DNA from: Streptomyces brevispora
GTDB lineage: Bacteria > Actinomycetota > Actinomycetes > Streptomycetales > Streptomycetaceae
NCBI RefSeq assembly: GCF_007829885.1
Contig: NZ_VIWW01000001.1
Span: 6,076,001 to 6,140,000 of the forward strand
Reading direction: 5' to 3'
DNA length: 64,000 bases
The notes beneath the pieces were generated by a model. The model saw nothing but the letters and a program-made list of their open reading frames with translations. It ran no database searches and was not told where the DNA came from. The position numbers and the translations under genes were made by a program. Shown piece after piece: positions 1 to 9,416 of this stretch (position 1 is its first letter; each line of letters starts with the position of its first letter).

Positions 1-312
1 CAGATTGAGTTCACGGCTGATTCCCCGGATGTGCTGGGAGAAGAAGGGGTCGGAGAAGATCCGGACCTCGGGTTCGTCGATGATCACGGCGACGGCCCCG
101 TTGCGCCGGGTCACCAGCGTCCGGGCGGCGTGGTTCGGTATGTAGCCGAGCTCCTCGACCGCCTTGCGGACCTGCTCCACGAGCGGTTTCCGCACCCCGG
201 CACCGCCGTTGACCACCCGGGAGGCCGTCGCCCGGGACACCCCGGCGCGGGCCGCCACGGCTTCCAGTGTGGGGCGTGCGTCGTGCGGGGCATCGGGGGT
301 CGGACGCGGCAA
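1..312 (-). CDS. LacI-family transcriptional regulator, 5' part only
   Basis: This is the N-terminal part of a LacI/GalR repressor; the window edge removes the rest, about 104 codons being visible. The DNA-binding headpiece is clear: LEAVAARAGVSRATASRVVN is the classical LacI helix-turn-helix, followed by a hinge-like stretch (GYIPNHAARTLVTRR) and the start of the periplasmic-binding-protein-like effector domain (VAVIIDEPEVRIFSDPFF). The TTG start at 312 is chosen because GAGGAG lies six bases upstream. The family represses carbohydrate-use genes and releases DNA on binding a sugar. The effector pocket is outside the window, so the ligand cannot be guessed. Confidence 0.9.
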   Translation of the reverse strand, partial: MPRPTPDAPHDARPTLEAVAARAGVSRATASRVVNGGAGVRKPLVEQVRKAVEELGYIPNHAARTLVTRRNGAVAVIIDEPEVRIFSDPFFSQHIRGISRELNL

Positions 313-551
313 GGGACGCTCCTCAAAGGCGCGGGAGGGGGCCGGAATCGGCCGGGGCCCGGCCGCACAGCACGAACCTCGCCAGCCTAGCGGCCACCGC
401 GAATCGGTGATCCGGGTACCTGTCGCGCGGGCGCCGGCCGGGGTACCTTCCGCCCATGCCGACACGTGTGCGGGGCGCCCGCCTGACGTACAGACCGCCC
501 GTCCCGGCCCCCGCCGGTGGTCCGCGCGGCCAGGGGGCTGGCCGGCTCCCG

Positions 552-1874
552 ATGACGGCCTCCGCGCCGAGGGGCGGCGACCGGCGGGCCGGCCGTCGCC
601 GGGTCCGTAACCTCGTGCTGACGGCCGTCGCCACCGCGCTGGCCGTCGTGCTGGTCACGGTGTCCGCCGAGGCCGCACGGATCCAGCCGCGTACCGGATT
701 CGAATCCGCCGGCGGGGCACGCTGGACCGGCCCGGCCGAGGAACGCTCCCTGCTCGCGGCCGTCGACCGGCACAGCGACCGCGTCTCCGTGGAGCGCATC
801 GGTACGACGAAGCAGGGGCGCCCGCTGCGGCTCGTCCGGATCGGCAGCCGGCACCCCACCGCGCTCACCGTGCTGCTCGTGTGCAGTCAGCACGGTGACG
901 AACCCGCCGCCCGCGAGGCCTGTCTGACGGCGATCCGTGACCTCGGATACGCCAAGGACCGGGCGACCCGTGACTTTCTCGCCCGTACCGAGATCCTCGT
1001 CATTCCCACCGCCAACCCCGACGGTCACGCTGCCGGCACCCGGGGCAACTCCGACGGCATGGACATCAACCGCGACCACATCGCGCTGCGGACCGCCGAG
1101 GGCCGCGCCATCGCGGCGGCCGTCCGGGACCATCGGCCCGAGGTGATCTACGACCTGCACGAGTACGGCGCGACCCCGCCGTACTACGACAAGGACCTGA
1201 CCGTCCTGTGGCCCCGCAATCCCAATGTCCACGACCGGGTGCACGACGAATCGAAGCTCCTGGCCGAGCACCAGGTGCGCCGGGCCGCCCGGGAAGCCGG
1301 ATACGACAGCGGGCTCTACGGCCTCTGGACCGACCCCGTCACCGGCCGACCGGTCAAGCGGACCGCGGGCGACGGACAGGAGCGCATCCTGCGCAACGCG
1401 GCAGGCATCAAGCATGCGGTGGCCCTGCTCGTCGAGTCCCGCGCGGACCCGCTCACCGACGCCGAGCGGGCCGACCCCGCACGCAACAACCGACGCCGGG
1501 TGCAATCCCAACTGGCCGGACTCAAAGGTCTGTTCGCCTACGTCGAGGAGCGCCGCGGTGAGATCGGCGCCGCCACCGCCCGCTCCCGGGCACAGGGGTT
1601 CACCGACCGGGGCCCGATCCGCCTCGCAGGGGCCGACAACGAGCCGGCGGGGCCCGGCGCGACCCTCGCGCACCCGCCCTGCGGATACCGGCTGACGGCA
1701 GCCCAGTTCGCCCGGGTCTGGGACGAACTCGCCCTGCACGGCGTCACCTCCCGGCGTGACCGTGACGGTGTGTACGTACCGCTGGCGCAGTCCGCCCGGA
1801 AGCTGATCCCGCTCCTGCTCGACGAACACGCGAAATATCGCCTGACAAATGGTCGAGCCGACACCGCTTGCTGA
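552..1874 (+). CDS. Secreted M14-family zinc carboxypeptidase
   Basis: Predicted secreted metallocarboxypeptidase of 440 residues. An arginine-rich N-terminus and a hydrophobic segment (about residues 20-38) form a signal peptide or membrane anchor. The M14 zinc site is visible: H114 and E117 in SQHGDEPAARE, and H203 in YDLHEYG. N173-R174 (DINRDH) match the residues that bind the substrate carboxylate, and a glutamate in LLVESRADP fits the general base. The family removes C-terminal amino acids from peptides or cell-wall peptides; specificity cannot be read here. An in-frame ATG at 456 would add 32 residues, but the 552 start puts the signal sequence at the N-terminus. Neither start has a strong Shine-Dalgarno sequence. 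Confidence 0.85.
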   Translation: MTASAPRGGDRRAGRRRVRNLVLTAVATALAVVLVTVSAEAARIQPRTGFESAGGARWTGPAEERSLLAAVDRHSDRVSVERIGTTKQGRPLRLVRIGSRHPTALTVLLVCSQHGDEPAAREACLTAIRDLGYAKDRATRDFLARTEILVIPTANPDGHAAGTRGNSDGMDINRDHIALRTAEGRAIAAAVRDHRPEVIYDLHEYGATPPYYDKDLTVLWPRNPNVHDRVHDESKLLAEHQVRRAAREAGYDSGLYGLWTDPVTGRPVKRTAGDGQERILRNAAGIKHAVALLVESRADPLTDAERADPARNNRRRVQSQLAGLKGLFAYVEERRGEIGAATARSRAQGFTDRGPIRLAGADNEPAGPGATLAHPPCGYRLTAAQFARVWDELALHGVTSRRDRDGVYVPLAQSARKLIPLLLDEHAKYRLTNGRADTAC

Positions 1875-1947
1875 TCCCCGGGCGGGTGGGTTGCGTGTGG
1901 TAATGCCTACGGAGAGTGAAACTCCAGTTCCCCGAAAGGTGCCATTC

Positions 1948-3693
1948 GTGTCGCAGGACGATCAGAGAGCGGGCGGCAGGGGGCATCTGTCGGTGACGGC
2001 GGATCTGCCCGGCGACCCGACCCGGAGCCGGCGCCCCACGACCGACCGAGTGGTGTTCGGCGTCACCGCGCTGTTCACCCTCGCCTTCGTGATCTGGGGG
2101 GCCACTGCCACCGCATCGCTGAAGGGCGTCTCCAGCCTCTTGCTCAACGGCCTCGTGCACGACGGTGGTTGGGCCTTCATGCTGGCAGCCTCCGGATTCG
2201 TGGTCTTCGTGCTCTGGCTCGCCGTCAGCCGTTACGGAAAGATCTGCCTCGGCCAGGAAGGGGAGGAGCCGGAGTTCCGGACCGTGTCCTGGGTCGCGAT
2301 GATGTTCAGCGCCGGTATGGGCATCGGCCTGATGTTCTACGGAGTCAGCGAGCCCCTGGCGCACTTCGTCCACCCGCCGCCCGGCACCCACCCCGCCGAC
2401 GCCGCGGACGCGATGCAGACGGCGATGGCCACCACCCTCTTCCACTGGACGCTCCACCCCTGGGCGATCTACGCGGTGGTCGGTCTCGCCATCGCGTACA
2501 GCACCTTCCGGCGCCGCAGGGGGCAGACGATCAGTGCCGTCTTCGAACCGCTCATCGGCGCCCGGCACGCCCACGGCGGCGTCGGCCGGCTGATCGACAT
2601 CCTCGCCGTCTTCGCCACGCTCTTCGGCTCGGCCGCCTCGCTGGGCCTGGGCGCCCTCCAGATCGGCAGCGGATTCCACGAGCTGAACTGGATGGAGAAG
2701 ACCGGCACCGGGCTGCTCGTCCTGATCATCGCCGTGCTGACCGTGGCCTTCGTCGCCTCGGCGGTCTCCGGTGTGCAGAAGGGCATCCAGTGGCTGTCCA
2801 ACATCAATATGGTGCTCGCCCTGATCCTCGCCGTCTTCGTGTTCATCGCCGGACCCACCATCGTCGTGCTCGACCTGCTGCCCACCTCGATCGCCGCCTA
2901 CATCGGTGATCTGCCCCAGCTGGCCGGCCGTACCGAGGCGACCGGCAAGGGCGAGGTCGCCGACTGGCTCAGCAGCTGGACCGTCTTCTACTGGGCCTGG
3001 TGGATCTCCTGGACCCCGTTCGTCGGCATGTTCATCGCCAGGATCAGCCGCGGCCGGACGATCCGCCAGTTCATCGGCGGAGTCATCCTGGTTCCCAGCA
3101 CGGTCAGCCTGATCTGGTTCGTGATCTTCGGCGGTACCGCCATCAAGCTTCAGGAGGCCGGGAAGCTGAACGGTGCCGAAACCCAGGAGGCCCAGCTCTT
3201 CGGCGTACTCCAGCAGCTCCCCGTCCCCACGGTGATGAGTCTGCTGGTGATGATCCTGGTCGGGATCTTCTTCGTGTCGGGCGCGGACGCCGCCTCGGTC
3301 GTGATGGGGACCCTGTCCCAGAAGGGCATCCTCGAACCGGCCAAGTGGGTCGTCGTCTTCTGGGGCGTCGTCACCGGTGCGGTGGGGGCGATCATGCTGC
3401 TGATCGGGAACGGGACGGGCGATGCGTTGACCGGCCTGCAGAACCTGACCATTCTGGTGGCCGCACCCTTCACGATCGTCATGATCGGCATGTGCGTGGC
3501 CCTGGTACGGGACCTGCGCGAGGACCCGCTCATCGTGCGCCGCGAGGTCGGGGTGGAGGCCGTCGAGTCCGCGGTCATCGAGGGCCACGCGAAGTACGAC
3601 GGTGACTTCGAGCTCCGGATCGGCCCCGGCGGCAACCGGATCACCACCGAACACGGGGACAAGCCGGGCGGTTCGAGCCCCGCGGCCGACTGA
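1948..3693 (+). CDS. BCCT-family transporter (betaine/choline/carnitine type)
   Basis: Integral membrane transporter of 581 residues for quaternary ammonium compounds such as glycine betaine, usually sodium- or proton-coupled and used in osmoprotection. About twelve hydrophobic segments are apparent. Two family hallmarks are present: the glycine-rich GMGIGLMFYGVSEP and the tryptophan-rich substrate-site segment FYWAWWISWTPFVGMFIAR. A charged cytoplasmic tail follows the last helix. GTG at 1948 is preferred because GAAAGG lies eight bases upstream; an in-frame ATG at 1903 lacks a clear ribosome-binding site. The exact substrate is not determined by the sequence. Confidence 0.92.
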   Translation: MSQDDQRAGGRGHLSVTADLPGDPTRSRRPTTDRVVFGVTALFTLAFVIWGATATASLKGVSSLLLNGLVHDGGWAFMLAASGFVVFVLWLAVSRYGKICLGQEGEEPEFRTVSWVAMMFSAGMGIGLMFYGVSEPLAHFVHPPPGTHPADAADAMQTAMATTLFHWTLHPWAIYAVVGLAIAYSTFRRRRGQTISAVFEPLIGARHAHGGVGRLIDILAVFATLFGSAASLGLGALQIGSGFHELNWMEKTGTGLLVLIIAVLTVAFVASAVSGVQKGIQWLSNINMVLALILAVFVFIAGPTIVVLDLLPTSIAAYIGDLPQLAGRTEATGKGEVADWLSSWTVFYWAWWISWTPFVGMFIARISRGRTIRQFIGGVILVPSTVSLIWFVIFGGTAIKLQEAGKLNGAETQEAQLFGVLQQLPVPTVMSLLVMILVGIFFVSGADAASVVMGTLSQKGILEPAKWVVVFWGVVTGAVGAIMLLIGNGTGDALTGLQNLTILVAAPFTIVMIGMCVALVRDLREDPLIVRREVGVEAVESAVIEGHAKYDGDFELRIGPGGNRITTEHGDKPGGSSPAAD

Positions 3694-3716
3694 GGGGCTA
3701 GCGGCCGAGAAGACCG

Positions 3717-3738
3717 GGGGCCGCGGACCTCCGGCCCC
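3717..3738. terminator. Hairpin between convergent genes
   Basis: A seven-base stem (GGGGCCG/CGGCCCC) with an eight-base loop lies between the ends of the convergent BCCT and oxidase genes. There is no U-tract, as is usual in high-GC actinomycetes. It could serve both strands. Confidence 0.45.
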
Positions 3739-3761
3739 TCCCGTGCCCCGCGCGCGGCGGT

Positions 3762-4703
3762 TCAGCCCACCAGCCGGGCCGCCGCCTCCGCGCAGCCCAG
3801 GGCCACGGTCACCCCCGCGCCCCCGTGCCCGTAGTTGTGCACCAGGCGCCCGCCGCCGGGCAGTGGCTCGGCCTCGATGCGGACCCCCGCGTCCCGGGCC
3901 GGCCGAAGCCCCACCCGGTGTCCGATGATCCGCGCTCCGGCGATCTCCGGCCGGACCCGGGCACACCGCGCCACGATCTCCTCGGCCGTGCGGGGATCGG
4001 GCACGGTGCTCCAGTCGTCCGCCCCGGCGGTCCCGCCGAGCACCAGCCGGCCCGGCTGCGGGAAGAAGTACGTCGTCGCGCTCGACGCGGGGTCCGCCTC
4101 GGTGAACCACTCCTCGATCCCCGGGTTCTCCACCAGGACCAGCTGACCGCGAACCGGCCGCATCCCGGTGTCGGGGACCAGTTCGCGGGCGCCGAGCCCC
4201 GTGCAGTTGACCACCGTCGCCGCCTCCGCCGCCGCCTCGTCGAACGACGTGACCGTACGCCGCTCGACCGAGCCCCCGGCGGCCCTGATCCGCCCCTCCA
4301 GCCAGTCCAGATGGGCCGGCATGTCGAGCAGCGGCAGCCGGCACCGCAACCCCTCCGCGGTCTCCACCACATCCTTCAGCTCCCCGGCCCACGCCCCGAG
4401 CGCCGCGAGCCGCTCGCCCCGGTGCACACCGTCGACCAGCCGTACTCCGGTCTCCTGCGGACGGGCGGCCAGCTCCTCGTACCAGCGCAGCGAAGTCAGC
4501 GACCAGTCACCCACCCACTCCCGCGGCTCGATCCGGTAGGGCCACCACAGGGCGCCCGCCACCGCCGACGTCGTGGCCTCCGCGGGCTGCCGGGACCAGA
4601 CCCGCACCCGGTGACCGCGCCCGGCCAGCACCACCGCCGTGGTGAGGCCACTGACCCCACCGCCCACCACGATCACTTCCGACACTGCCGCACCGCCGCT
4701 CAT
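3762..4703 (-). CDS. FAD-dependent D-amino-acid oxidase-like protein
   Basis: Flavoprotein of about 313 residues in the DAO family, which oxidises D-amino acids or glycine to imino acids with release of peroxide. The N-terminal dinucleotide-binding motif is VIVVGGGVSGLTTAVVLAGR. Later DAO-typical segments are VVNCTGLGARELVPD, RPVRGQLVLVENP and the C-terminal VHNYGHGGAGVTVALGCAEA, which packs against FAD. The region TTSAVAGALWWPYRIEP resembles the family's active-site entrance. An in-frame ATG at 4724 adds seven residues, and a GTG a little downstream is also possible; none has a strong ribosome-binding site. The substrate is not evident. Confidence 0.87.
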   Translation of the reverse strand: MSGGAAVSEVIVVGGGVSGLTTAVVLAGRGHRVRVWSRQPAEATTSAVAGALWWPYRIEPREWVGDWSLTSLRWYEELAARPQETGVRLVDGVHRGERLAALGAWAGELKDVVETAEGLRCRLPLLDMPAHLDWLEGRIRAAGGSVERRTVTSFDEAAAEAATVVNCTGLGARELVPDTGMRPVRGQLVLVENPGIEEWFTEADPASSATTYFFPQPGRLVLGGTAGADDWSTVPDPRTAEEIVARCARVRPEIAGARIIGHRVGLRPARDAGVRIEAEPLPGGGRLVHNYGHGGAGVTVALGCAEAAARLVG

Positions 4704-4800
4704 CTCTGCCCGGACCCCGTTCATGCCCGGACGCCAAGGACTCTCGCCCGGATCAGGACGGGCCCGCTCCACTTGATCCGGTCGATCCAGAGGAAGGACC

Positions 4801-4920
4801 CTAGCCGAGGCGCACGGGGAGGGCGATGCTCCGGGCGGCCGGTACGTGTGACGAGAAGGAGCGTGCCGGCGCACCGCCGACCGCCTCACCCGCGGCTCCC
4901 GTGCCCCGGCCCGGAACCAC
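4801..4920 (-). CDS. Possible 39-residue ORF or C-terminal remnant
   Basis: An open frame with strongly G/C-ending codons reads from GTG at 4920 to TAG at 4801 and ends in RSFSSHVPAARSIALPVRLG. It lies between the DAO-like gene and the divergently placed ABC-F gene. I do not recognise it. The composition suggests real coding, but the start has only a weak ribosome-binding site, and the fragment could equally be the tail of a gene whose 5' part has been lost, as happens elsewhere in this window. Confidence 0.28.
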   Translation of the reverse strand: MVPGRGTGAAGEAVGGAPARSFSSHVPAARSIALPVRLG

Positions 4921-4962
4921 CTGCGCGAGGAGCTCCCGCCGCCGATTAGGATCGGCACCCTG

Positions 4963-6600
4963 ATGACTGCCACCCTCGTCGCCAAGGACCTCGCCGCCGG
5001 ACACGGCGACCGCACTCTCTTCGCCGAACTCGACCTCGTGGTCGCTCCCGGTGATGTGATCGGTCTCGTCGGAGTCAACGGCGCCGGAAAATCGTCGCTC
5101 CTGCGGCTGCTCGCCGGGCTCGACCAGCCGGAGGAGGGCGAGCTGCGGCTCTCCCCTCCCACCGCCACCGTCGGCCATCTGCCGCAGGAGCCGGAGCGGC
5201 GCCCCGACGAGACCGTACGGGAGTTCCTGGCCCGCCGGACGGGTGTCGCCGAGGCCCAGGCGACGATGGACACCGCCACCCAGGCCCTCGTCGACGGGGC
5301 GCCCGGATCCGACGACGCGTACTCCGAGTCACTGGAACGCTGGCTCGCCCTCGGCGGCGCCGACCTGGACGAACGGGCCGAGGAAGTCGCGGCCGACCTC
5401 GGTCTGACCGTCGGTCTCGACCTGCCGATGACCACGCTCTCCGGTGGCCAGGCGGCCCGCGTGGGCCTCGCCTCGCTGCTGCTGTCCCGCTACGACATCT
5501 TCCTGCTCGACGAACCCACCAACGACCTCGACCTCGACGGCCTGGAACGGCTGGAGCGGTACGTCTCCGGGCTGCGCGCCGGCACGGTCGTCATCAGCCA
5601 CGACCGCGAATTCCTGATGCGCACGGTCACCAAGGTCCTCGAACTCGACCTCGCCCAGCAGCAGATCAACCTCTACGGCGGTGGCTACGCGGCCTACCTG
5701 GAGGAGCGCGAGCGGGCCCGCAGGCACGCGCGCGAGGAGTTCGAGGAGTTCGCCGACAAGCGGTCCGCGCTCGAGGGCCGCGCCCTGATGCAGCGCTCCT
5801 GGATGGACAAGGGCGTCAGGAACGCGCGCCGCAAGGCCGGTGACTCCGACAAGATGGCCCGCAAGTTCCGGAGTGAATCGAGTGAGAAGCAGGCCGCGAA
5901 GGCCCGCCAGACCCAGCGCATGATCGAGCGCCTCGATGTCGTGGACGAGCCGCGCAAGGAGTGGGAGCTGCGGATGGAGATCGCCTCAGCCCCCCGCTCA
6001 GGTTCCGTCGTGGCGACCTTGCGCGAGGCGCAGGTCGTCCGCGGGGACTTCGGGTTCGGCCCGGTCTCGCTCCAGGTCGACTGGGCGGACCGGATCGCCA
6101 TCACCGGTGCCAACGGCGCGGGGAAGTCGACCCTGCTCGCCGCTCTGCTCGGCCGCCTCCCGCTGGATTCGGGGCACGCGAGCCTGGGTTCGGGTGTGGT
6201 CGTCGGCGAGGTGGACCAGGCGCGGAAGCTGTTCCACGGCACGGAATCCCTGCTGGAGGCGTTCTGTGCGGCCGTCCCGGACACGGAACCGGCCGATGTC
6301 CGCACCCTGCTCGCCAAATTCGGGCTGCGCGCCGACCATGTGATGCGCCCCGCGACCACCCTCTCCCCGGGCGAGCGGACCCGGGCGGCACTCGCCCTGC
6401 TCCAGGGCCGAGGCGTCAACCTCCTGGTCCTGGACGAGCCCACGAACCACTTGGACCTGCCGGCGATCGAGCAGTTGGAGTCGGCGCTCGACTCGTACAC
6501 GGGGACGCTGCTGCTGGTCACGCACGACCGCCGGATGCTGGAGGCGGTCCGTACGACGCGCCGGGTCGAGGTGGCGGCCGGCCGGCTCACGGAGATCTGA
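4963..6600 (+). CDS. ABC-F family ATPase
   Basis: Soluble protein of 545 residues with two ATP-binding cassettes in tandem and no membrane segments, the ABC-F arrangement. The first cassette has Walker A GVNGAGKSS (residues 37-45), signature LSGGQAARV and Walker B LLDEPTNDLD; the second has GANGAGKST (about 383-391), LSPGERTRA and LVLDEPTNHLD. A charged linker rich in Arg, Lys and Glu joins them. Relatives act on the ribosome as translation factors or antibiotic-resistance (ARE) proteins. Nothing nearby marks this one as a producer self-resistance gene, so a housekeeping translation role is more likely. AGGA lies 12 bases before the start. Confidence 0.9.
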   Translation: MTATLVAKDLAAGHGDRTLFAELDLVVAPGDVIGLVGVNGAGKSSLLRLLAGLDQPEEGELRLSPPTATVGHLPQEPERRPDETVREFLARRTGVAEAQATMDTATQALVDGAPGSDDAYSESLERWLALGGADLDERAEEVAADLGLTVGLDLPMTTLSGGQAARVGLASLLLSRYDIFLLDEPTNDLDLDGLERLERYVSGLRAGTVVISHDREFLMRTVTKVLELDLAQQQINLYGGGYAAYLEERERARRHAREEFEEFADKRSALEGRALMQRSWMDKGVRNARRKAGDSDKMARKFRSESSEKQAAKARQTQRMIERLDVVDEPRKEWELRMEIASAPRSGSVVATLREAQVVRGDFGFGPVSLQVDWADRIAITGANGAGKSTLLAALLGRLPLDSGHASLGSGVVVGEVDQARKLFHGTESLLEAFCAAVPDTEPADVRTLLAKFGLRADHVMRPATTLSPGERTRAALALLQGRGVNLLVLDEPTNHLDLPAIEQLESALDSYTGTLLLVTHDRRMLEAVRTTRRVEVAAGRLTEI

Positions 6601-6692
6601 CAAGCCCGACTCCCGAGCCTGCCCCAGCTGCGTGGATCCCATCTCCGGGATCCTCCTGGCCCTCCCGCCCCGCCCCTCCGGCGTCTGAGGAG

Positions 6693-6707
6693 CGGGGCGG
6701 AGCCCCG
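6693..6707. repeat. GC-rich hairpin resembling a dispersed Streptomyces repeat
   Basis: CGGGGC-GGA-GCCCCG, preceded by GGCGTCTGAGGAG, resembles an intergenic motif that I recall occurring many times in Streptomyces chromosomes. It stands just before the larger terminator. The identification is from memory, not from a search. Confidence 0.4.
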
Positions 6708-6717
6708 GTCACGGGAA

Positions 6718-6771
6718 GGGGCGGGGTGGGGAGAAGGCCCGCCGCAGCCGGCCCCCTCCCCACCCCGCCCC
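6718..6771. terminator. Strong bidirectional hairpin
   Basis: Perfect 16-base arms (GGGGCGGGGTGGGGAG at 6718-6733 and its complement at 6756-6771) enclose a 22-base GC-rich loop. It sits between the convergent ABC-F and tex genes and would stop transcription from both. Confidence 0.75.
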
Positions 6772-6791
6772 GATGCCCGGGCGGGCTGCCG

Positions 6792-9260
6792 CTACCGCTT
6801 CTTGCCGCCCTGCTTCGGATCCAGCAGCCCCGCCCGTCGAAGCGCGTCGGCCATCGCCCCGTTGGCCGGAGCCGCAGTCGGCGCCTGGCGACCGCCACCG
6901 CCATTGCCCCCGCCGCCGCCGCGCCGGTCACGCCCCTGACCGCCCTGGCCGCCTTGACCGCCCTGGCCACCACGCGGCCCCGCACCGCCCTGGCCCTGCC
7001 GCTGCCGCGGCGGACGCCCGCCCCGGTCGCCGCCGGAGCCGCCGGAGCCGTCGGACCCGGCCCCCGCCCCGGAACTCACCGCGGTACCCGCCTCGTCATC
7101 CAGTCGCAGCGTCAACGAGATCCGCTTCCGCGGGATGTCGACCTCCATGACCTTGACCTTGACGATGTCACCCGGCTTCACGACATCACGGGGATCCTTC
7201 ACGAACGTCCGCGACATCGCCGACACATGCACCAGGCCGTCCTGGTGCACTCCGATGTCGACGAACGCGCCGAACGCCGCGACATTCGTCACGACTCCCT
7301 CCAGCACCATCCCGGACGCCAGATCGCCGATCTTCTCGACGCCCTCCTTGAAGGTGGCGGTCTTGAAGGCCGGACGAGGGTCGCGCCCGGGCTTCTCCAG
7401 CTCCTTGAGGATGTCCGTGACGGTCGGCAGCCCGAACTTCTCGTCCACGAAGTCATCGGCCCGAAGGGACCGCAGCACACCGGTGTTGCCCACCAGTGAG
7501 GCGACGTCGCTGCCCGTCCGCTTCACCATCGCCCGCACCACGGGGTACGCCTCCGGGTGCACGCTGGACGCGTCCAGCGGGTCGTCACCCCGGATACGCA
7601 GGAAGCCCGCGCACTGCTCGTACGCCTTCGGGCCAAGCCGGGCCACGTCCTTGAGCCCCTTGCGGGAACGGAACGGGCCGTTGGCGTCGCGGTGCGCGAC
7701 GATGTTCTCCGCGAGCCCTGAGCCGATGCCGGAGACCCGTGAAAGCAACGGCGCCGAAGCGGTGTTGACGTCGACCCCAACCCCGTTCACACAGTCCTCG
7801 ACGACCGCGTCCAGCGAGCGCGACAGCTTCACCTCGGACAGATCGTGCTGGTACTGCCCGACCCCGATCGACTTCGGGTCGATCTTCACCAGCTCCGCGA
7901 GGGGGTCCTGGAGCCGACGCGCGATCGAGACGGCGCCACGCAACGACACGTCCATGTCCGGGAGTTCCTGCGAGGCGAAGGCGGACGCCGAGTACACGGA
8001 GGCGCCGGCCTCCGAAACCATTACCTTGGTGAGCTTCAACTCCGGGTGCTTGTCGCACAGCTCACCCGCGAGCTTGTCCGTCTCGCGCGATGCCGTGCCG
8101 TTGCCGATCGCGATCAGATCGACATCGTGCGCCCTCGCCAGCTGCTCCAGTTTCGCCAGCGACTGGTCCCACTTGTTGGCCGGGACGTGCGGGTGGATGA
8201 CATCGGTCGCGACGACCTTGCCGGTCGCGTCGACGACGGCGACCTTCACCCCGGTACGGAACCCCGGGTCGAGCCCCAGCGTGGCCCGCGTCCCGGCCGG
8301 CGCGGCCAGCAGCAGATCGCGCAGGTTCGACGCGAAGACGCGTACCGCCTCGTCCTCCGCCGCCGTGCGCAGCCGCAGCCGCAGGTCGATGCCGAGGTGG
8401 ACCAGGAGCCTGGTGCGCCAGGCCCAGCGCACGGTGTCGGCCAGCCACTTGTCCCCGGGACGCCCGCGGTCGTTCACCCCGAAGCGCCGGGCGACCATGT
8501 TCTCGTACGACGAGGGACCGGGCTCCCCGGACGGCTCCTCCGGCTCCAGAACGAGGTCGAGGACGTCCTCCTTCTCGCCCCGGAGCATCGCGAGCACCCG
8601 GTGCGAGGGCAGCGCGGTGAACGGCTCGGTGAAGTCGAAGTAGTCCGCGAACTTGGCGCCCTCCTCCTCCTTGCCGTCGCGCACCTTCGCCACCAGCCGG
8701 CCCCGCGTCCACATGCGCTCACGCAGCTCGCCGGTCAGATCGGCGTCCTCCGAGAACCGCTCGGTGAGGATGGAGCGGGCGCCGTCGAGAGCCGCCGCCG
8801 GGTCCGCGACCCCCTTGTCCGCGTCGACGAAGGCCGAGGCCGCGACGAGCGGATCCACCGACGGATCGTCCAGCAGGCCCGAGGCGAGCGGTTCGAGCCC
8901 GGCCTCCCGGGCGATCTGCGCCTTCGTCCGCCGCTTCGGCTTGAACGGCAGATAGATGTCCTCAAGGCGCGCCTTCGTGTCGGCGGCCCGGATCTGCGCC
9001 TCCAGCGCGCTGTCGAGCTTGCCCTGTTCCCGTACGGATTCGAGGATCGCCGCACGGCGGCCCTCCAGCTCCCGCAGATACCGCAACCGCTCCTCGAGCG
9101 TGCGCAGTTGCGCGTCGTCGAGCATCTCGGTCGCTTCCTTGCGGTAGCGCGCGATGAACGGCACGGTCGATCCGCCGTCGAGCAGCTCGACGGCCGCCTT
9201 CACCTGTCGCTCGCGTACGCCGAGCTCCTCGGCGATCCTGCCTTCGATGGACGTCGTCAC
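6792..9260 (-). CDS. tex: Tex family transcription accessory protein (S1 RNA-binding)
   Basis: Tex-like nucleic-acid-binding protein of 822 residues. The N-terminal helical Tex domain is typical (TVPFIARYRKEATEMLDD). A YqgF/RNase H-like domain follows (GLDPGFRTGVKVAVVD), then helix-hairpin-helix motifs (VDVNTASAPLLSRVSGIG, near residue 500). An S1 domain lies near residue 650 (VLEGVVTNVAAFGAFVDIGV). The last 90 or so residues form a low-complexity Gly/Arg/Gln tail (repeated GGQ and RGG-like units) not found in most Tex proteins, perhaps adding RNA affinity. The start is GTG at 9260 with GAAGG about a dozen bases upstream. Tex is broadly conserved and linked to transcription and RNA turnover. 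Confidence 0.93.
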   Translation of the reverse strand: MTTSIEGRIAEELGVRERQVKAAVELLDGGSTVPFIARYRKEATEMLDDAQLRTLEERLRYLRELEGRRAAILESVREQGKLDSALEAQIRAADTKARLEDIYLPFKPKRRTKAQIAREAGLEPLASGLLDDPSVDPLVAASAFVDADKGVADPAAALDGARSILTERFSEDADLTGELRERMWTRGRLVAKVRDGKEEEGAKFADYFDFTEPFTALPSHRVLAMLRGEKEDVLDLVLEPEEPSGEPGPSSYENMVARRFGVNDRGRPGDKWLADTVRWAWRTRLLVHLGIDLRLRLRTAAEDEAVRVFASNLRDLLLAAPAGTRATLGLDPGFRTGVKVAVVDATGKVVATDVIHPHVPANKWDQSLAKLEQLARAHDVDLIAIGNGTASRETDKLAGELCDKHPELKLTKVMVSEAGASVYSASAFASQELPDMDVSLRGAVSIARRLQDPLAELVKIDPKSIGVGQYQHDLSEVKLSRSLDAVVEDCVNGVGVDVNTASAPLLSRVSGIGSGLAENIVAHRDANGPFRSRKGLKDVARLGPKAYEQCAGFLRIRGDDPLDASSVHPEAYPVVRAMVKRTGSDVASLVGNTGVLRSLRADDFVDEKFGLPTVTDILKELEKPGRDPRPAFKTATFKEGVEKIGDLASGMVLEGVVTNVAAFGAFVDIGVHQDGLVHVSAMSRTFVKDPRDVVKPGDIVKVKVMEVDIPRKRISLTLRLDDEAGTAVSSGAGAGSDGSGGSGGDRGGRPPRQRQGQGGAGPRGGQGGQGGQGGQGRDRRGGGGGNGGGGRQAPTAAPANGAMADALRRAGLLDPKQGGKKR

Positions 9261-9416
9261 GGTTTTACCGACTCGCCTTCTCGTACTGGCTGTGCTGGTC
9301 GGGCCCCGGGGTCCGCAGTTCGGACCGGCCCGGGGCCACTCGCCTGCATTCTGCCGGGTGGTCGGGCGTCGTGTCGCCCGACCACCCCGGATACCGGCCG
9401 TCGTCCGCCCGGACCG

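Noticed and set aside
387..1829. 480-codon minus-strand frame across the M14 gene
   Set aside because: The opposite strand has the complete zinc-site pattern; this frame has no motif.
1744..4392. 882-codon open frame on the minus strand
   Set aside because: It lies antisense to the BCCT gene and has low-complexity Asp/Gly/Arg-rich sequence without motifs, a usual shadow in high-GC DNA.
4963..6600. ABC-F gene as an antibiotic self-resistance gene
   Set aside because: No biosynthetic genes or resistance-type leader ORF nearby; a general ABC-F role fits better.
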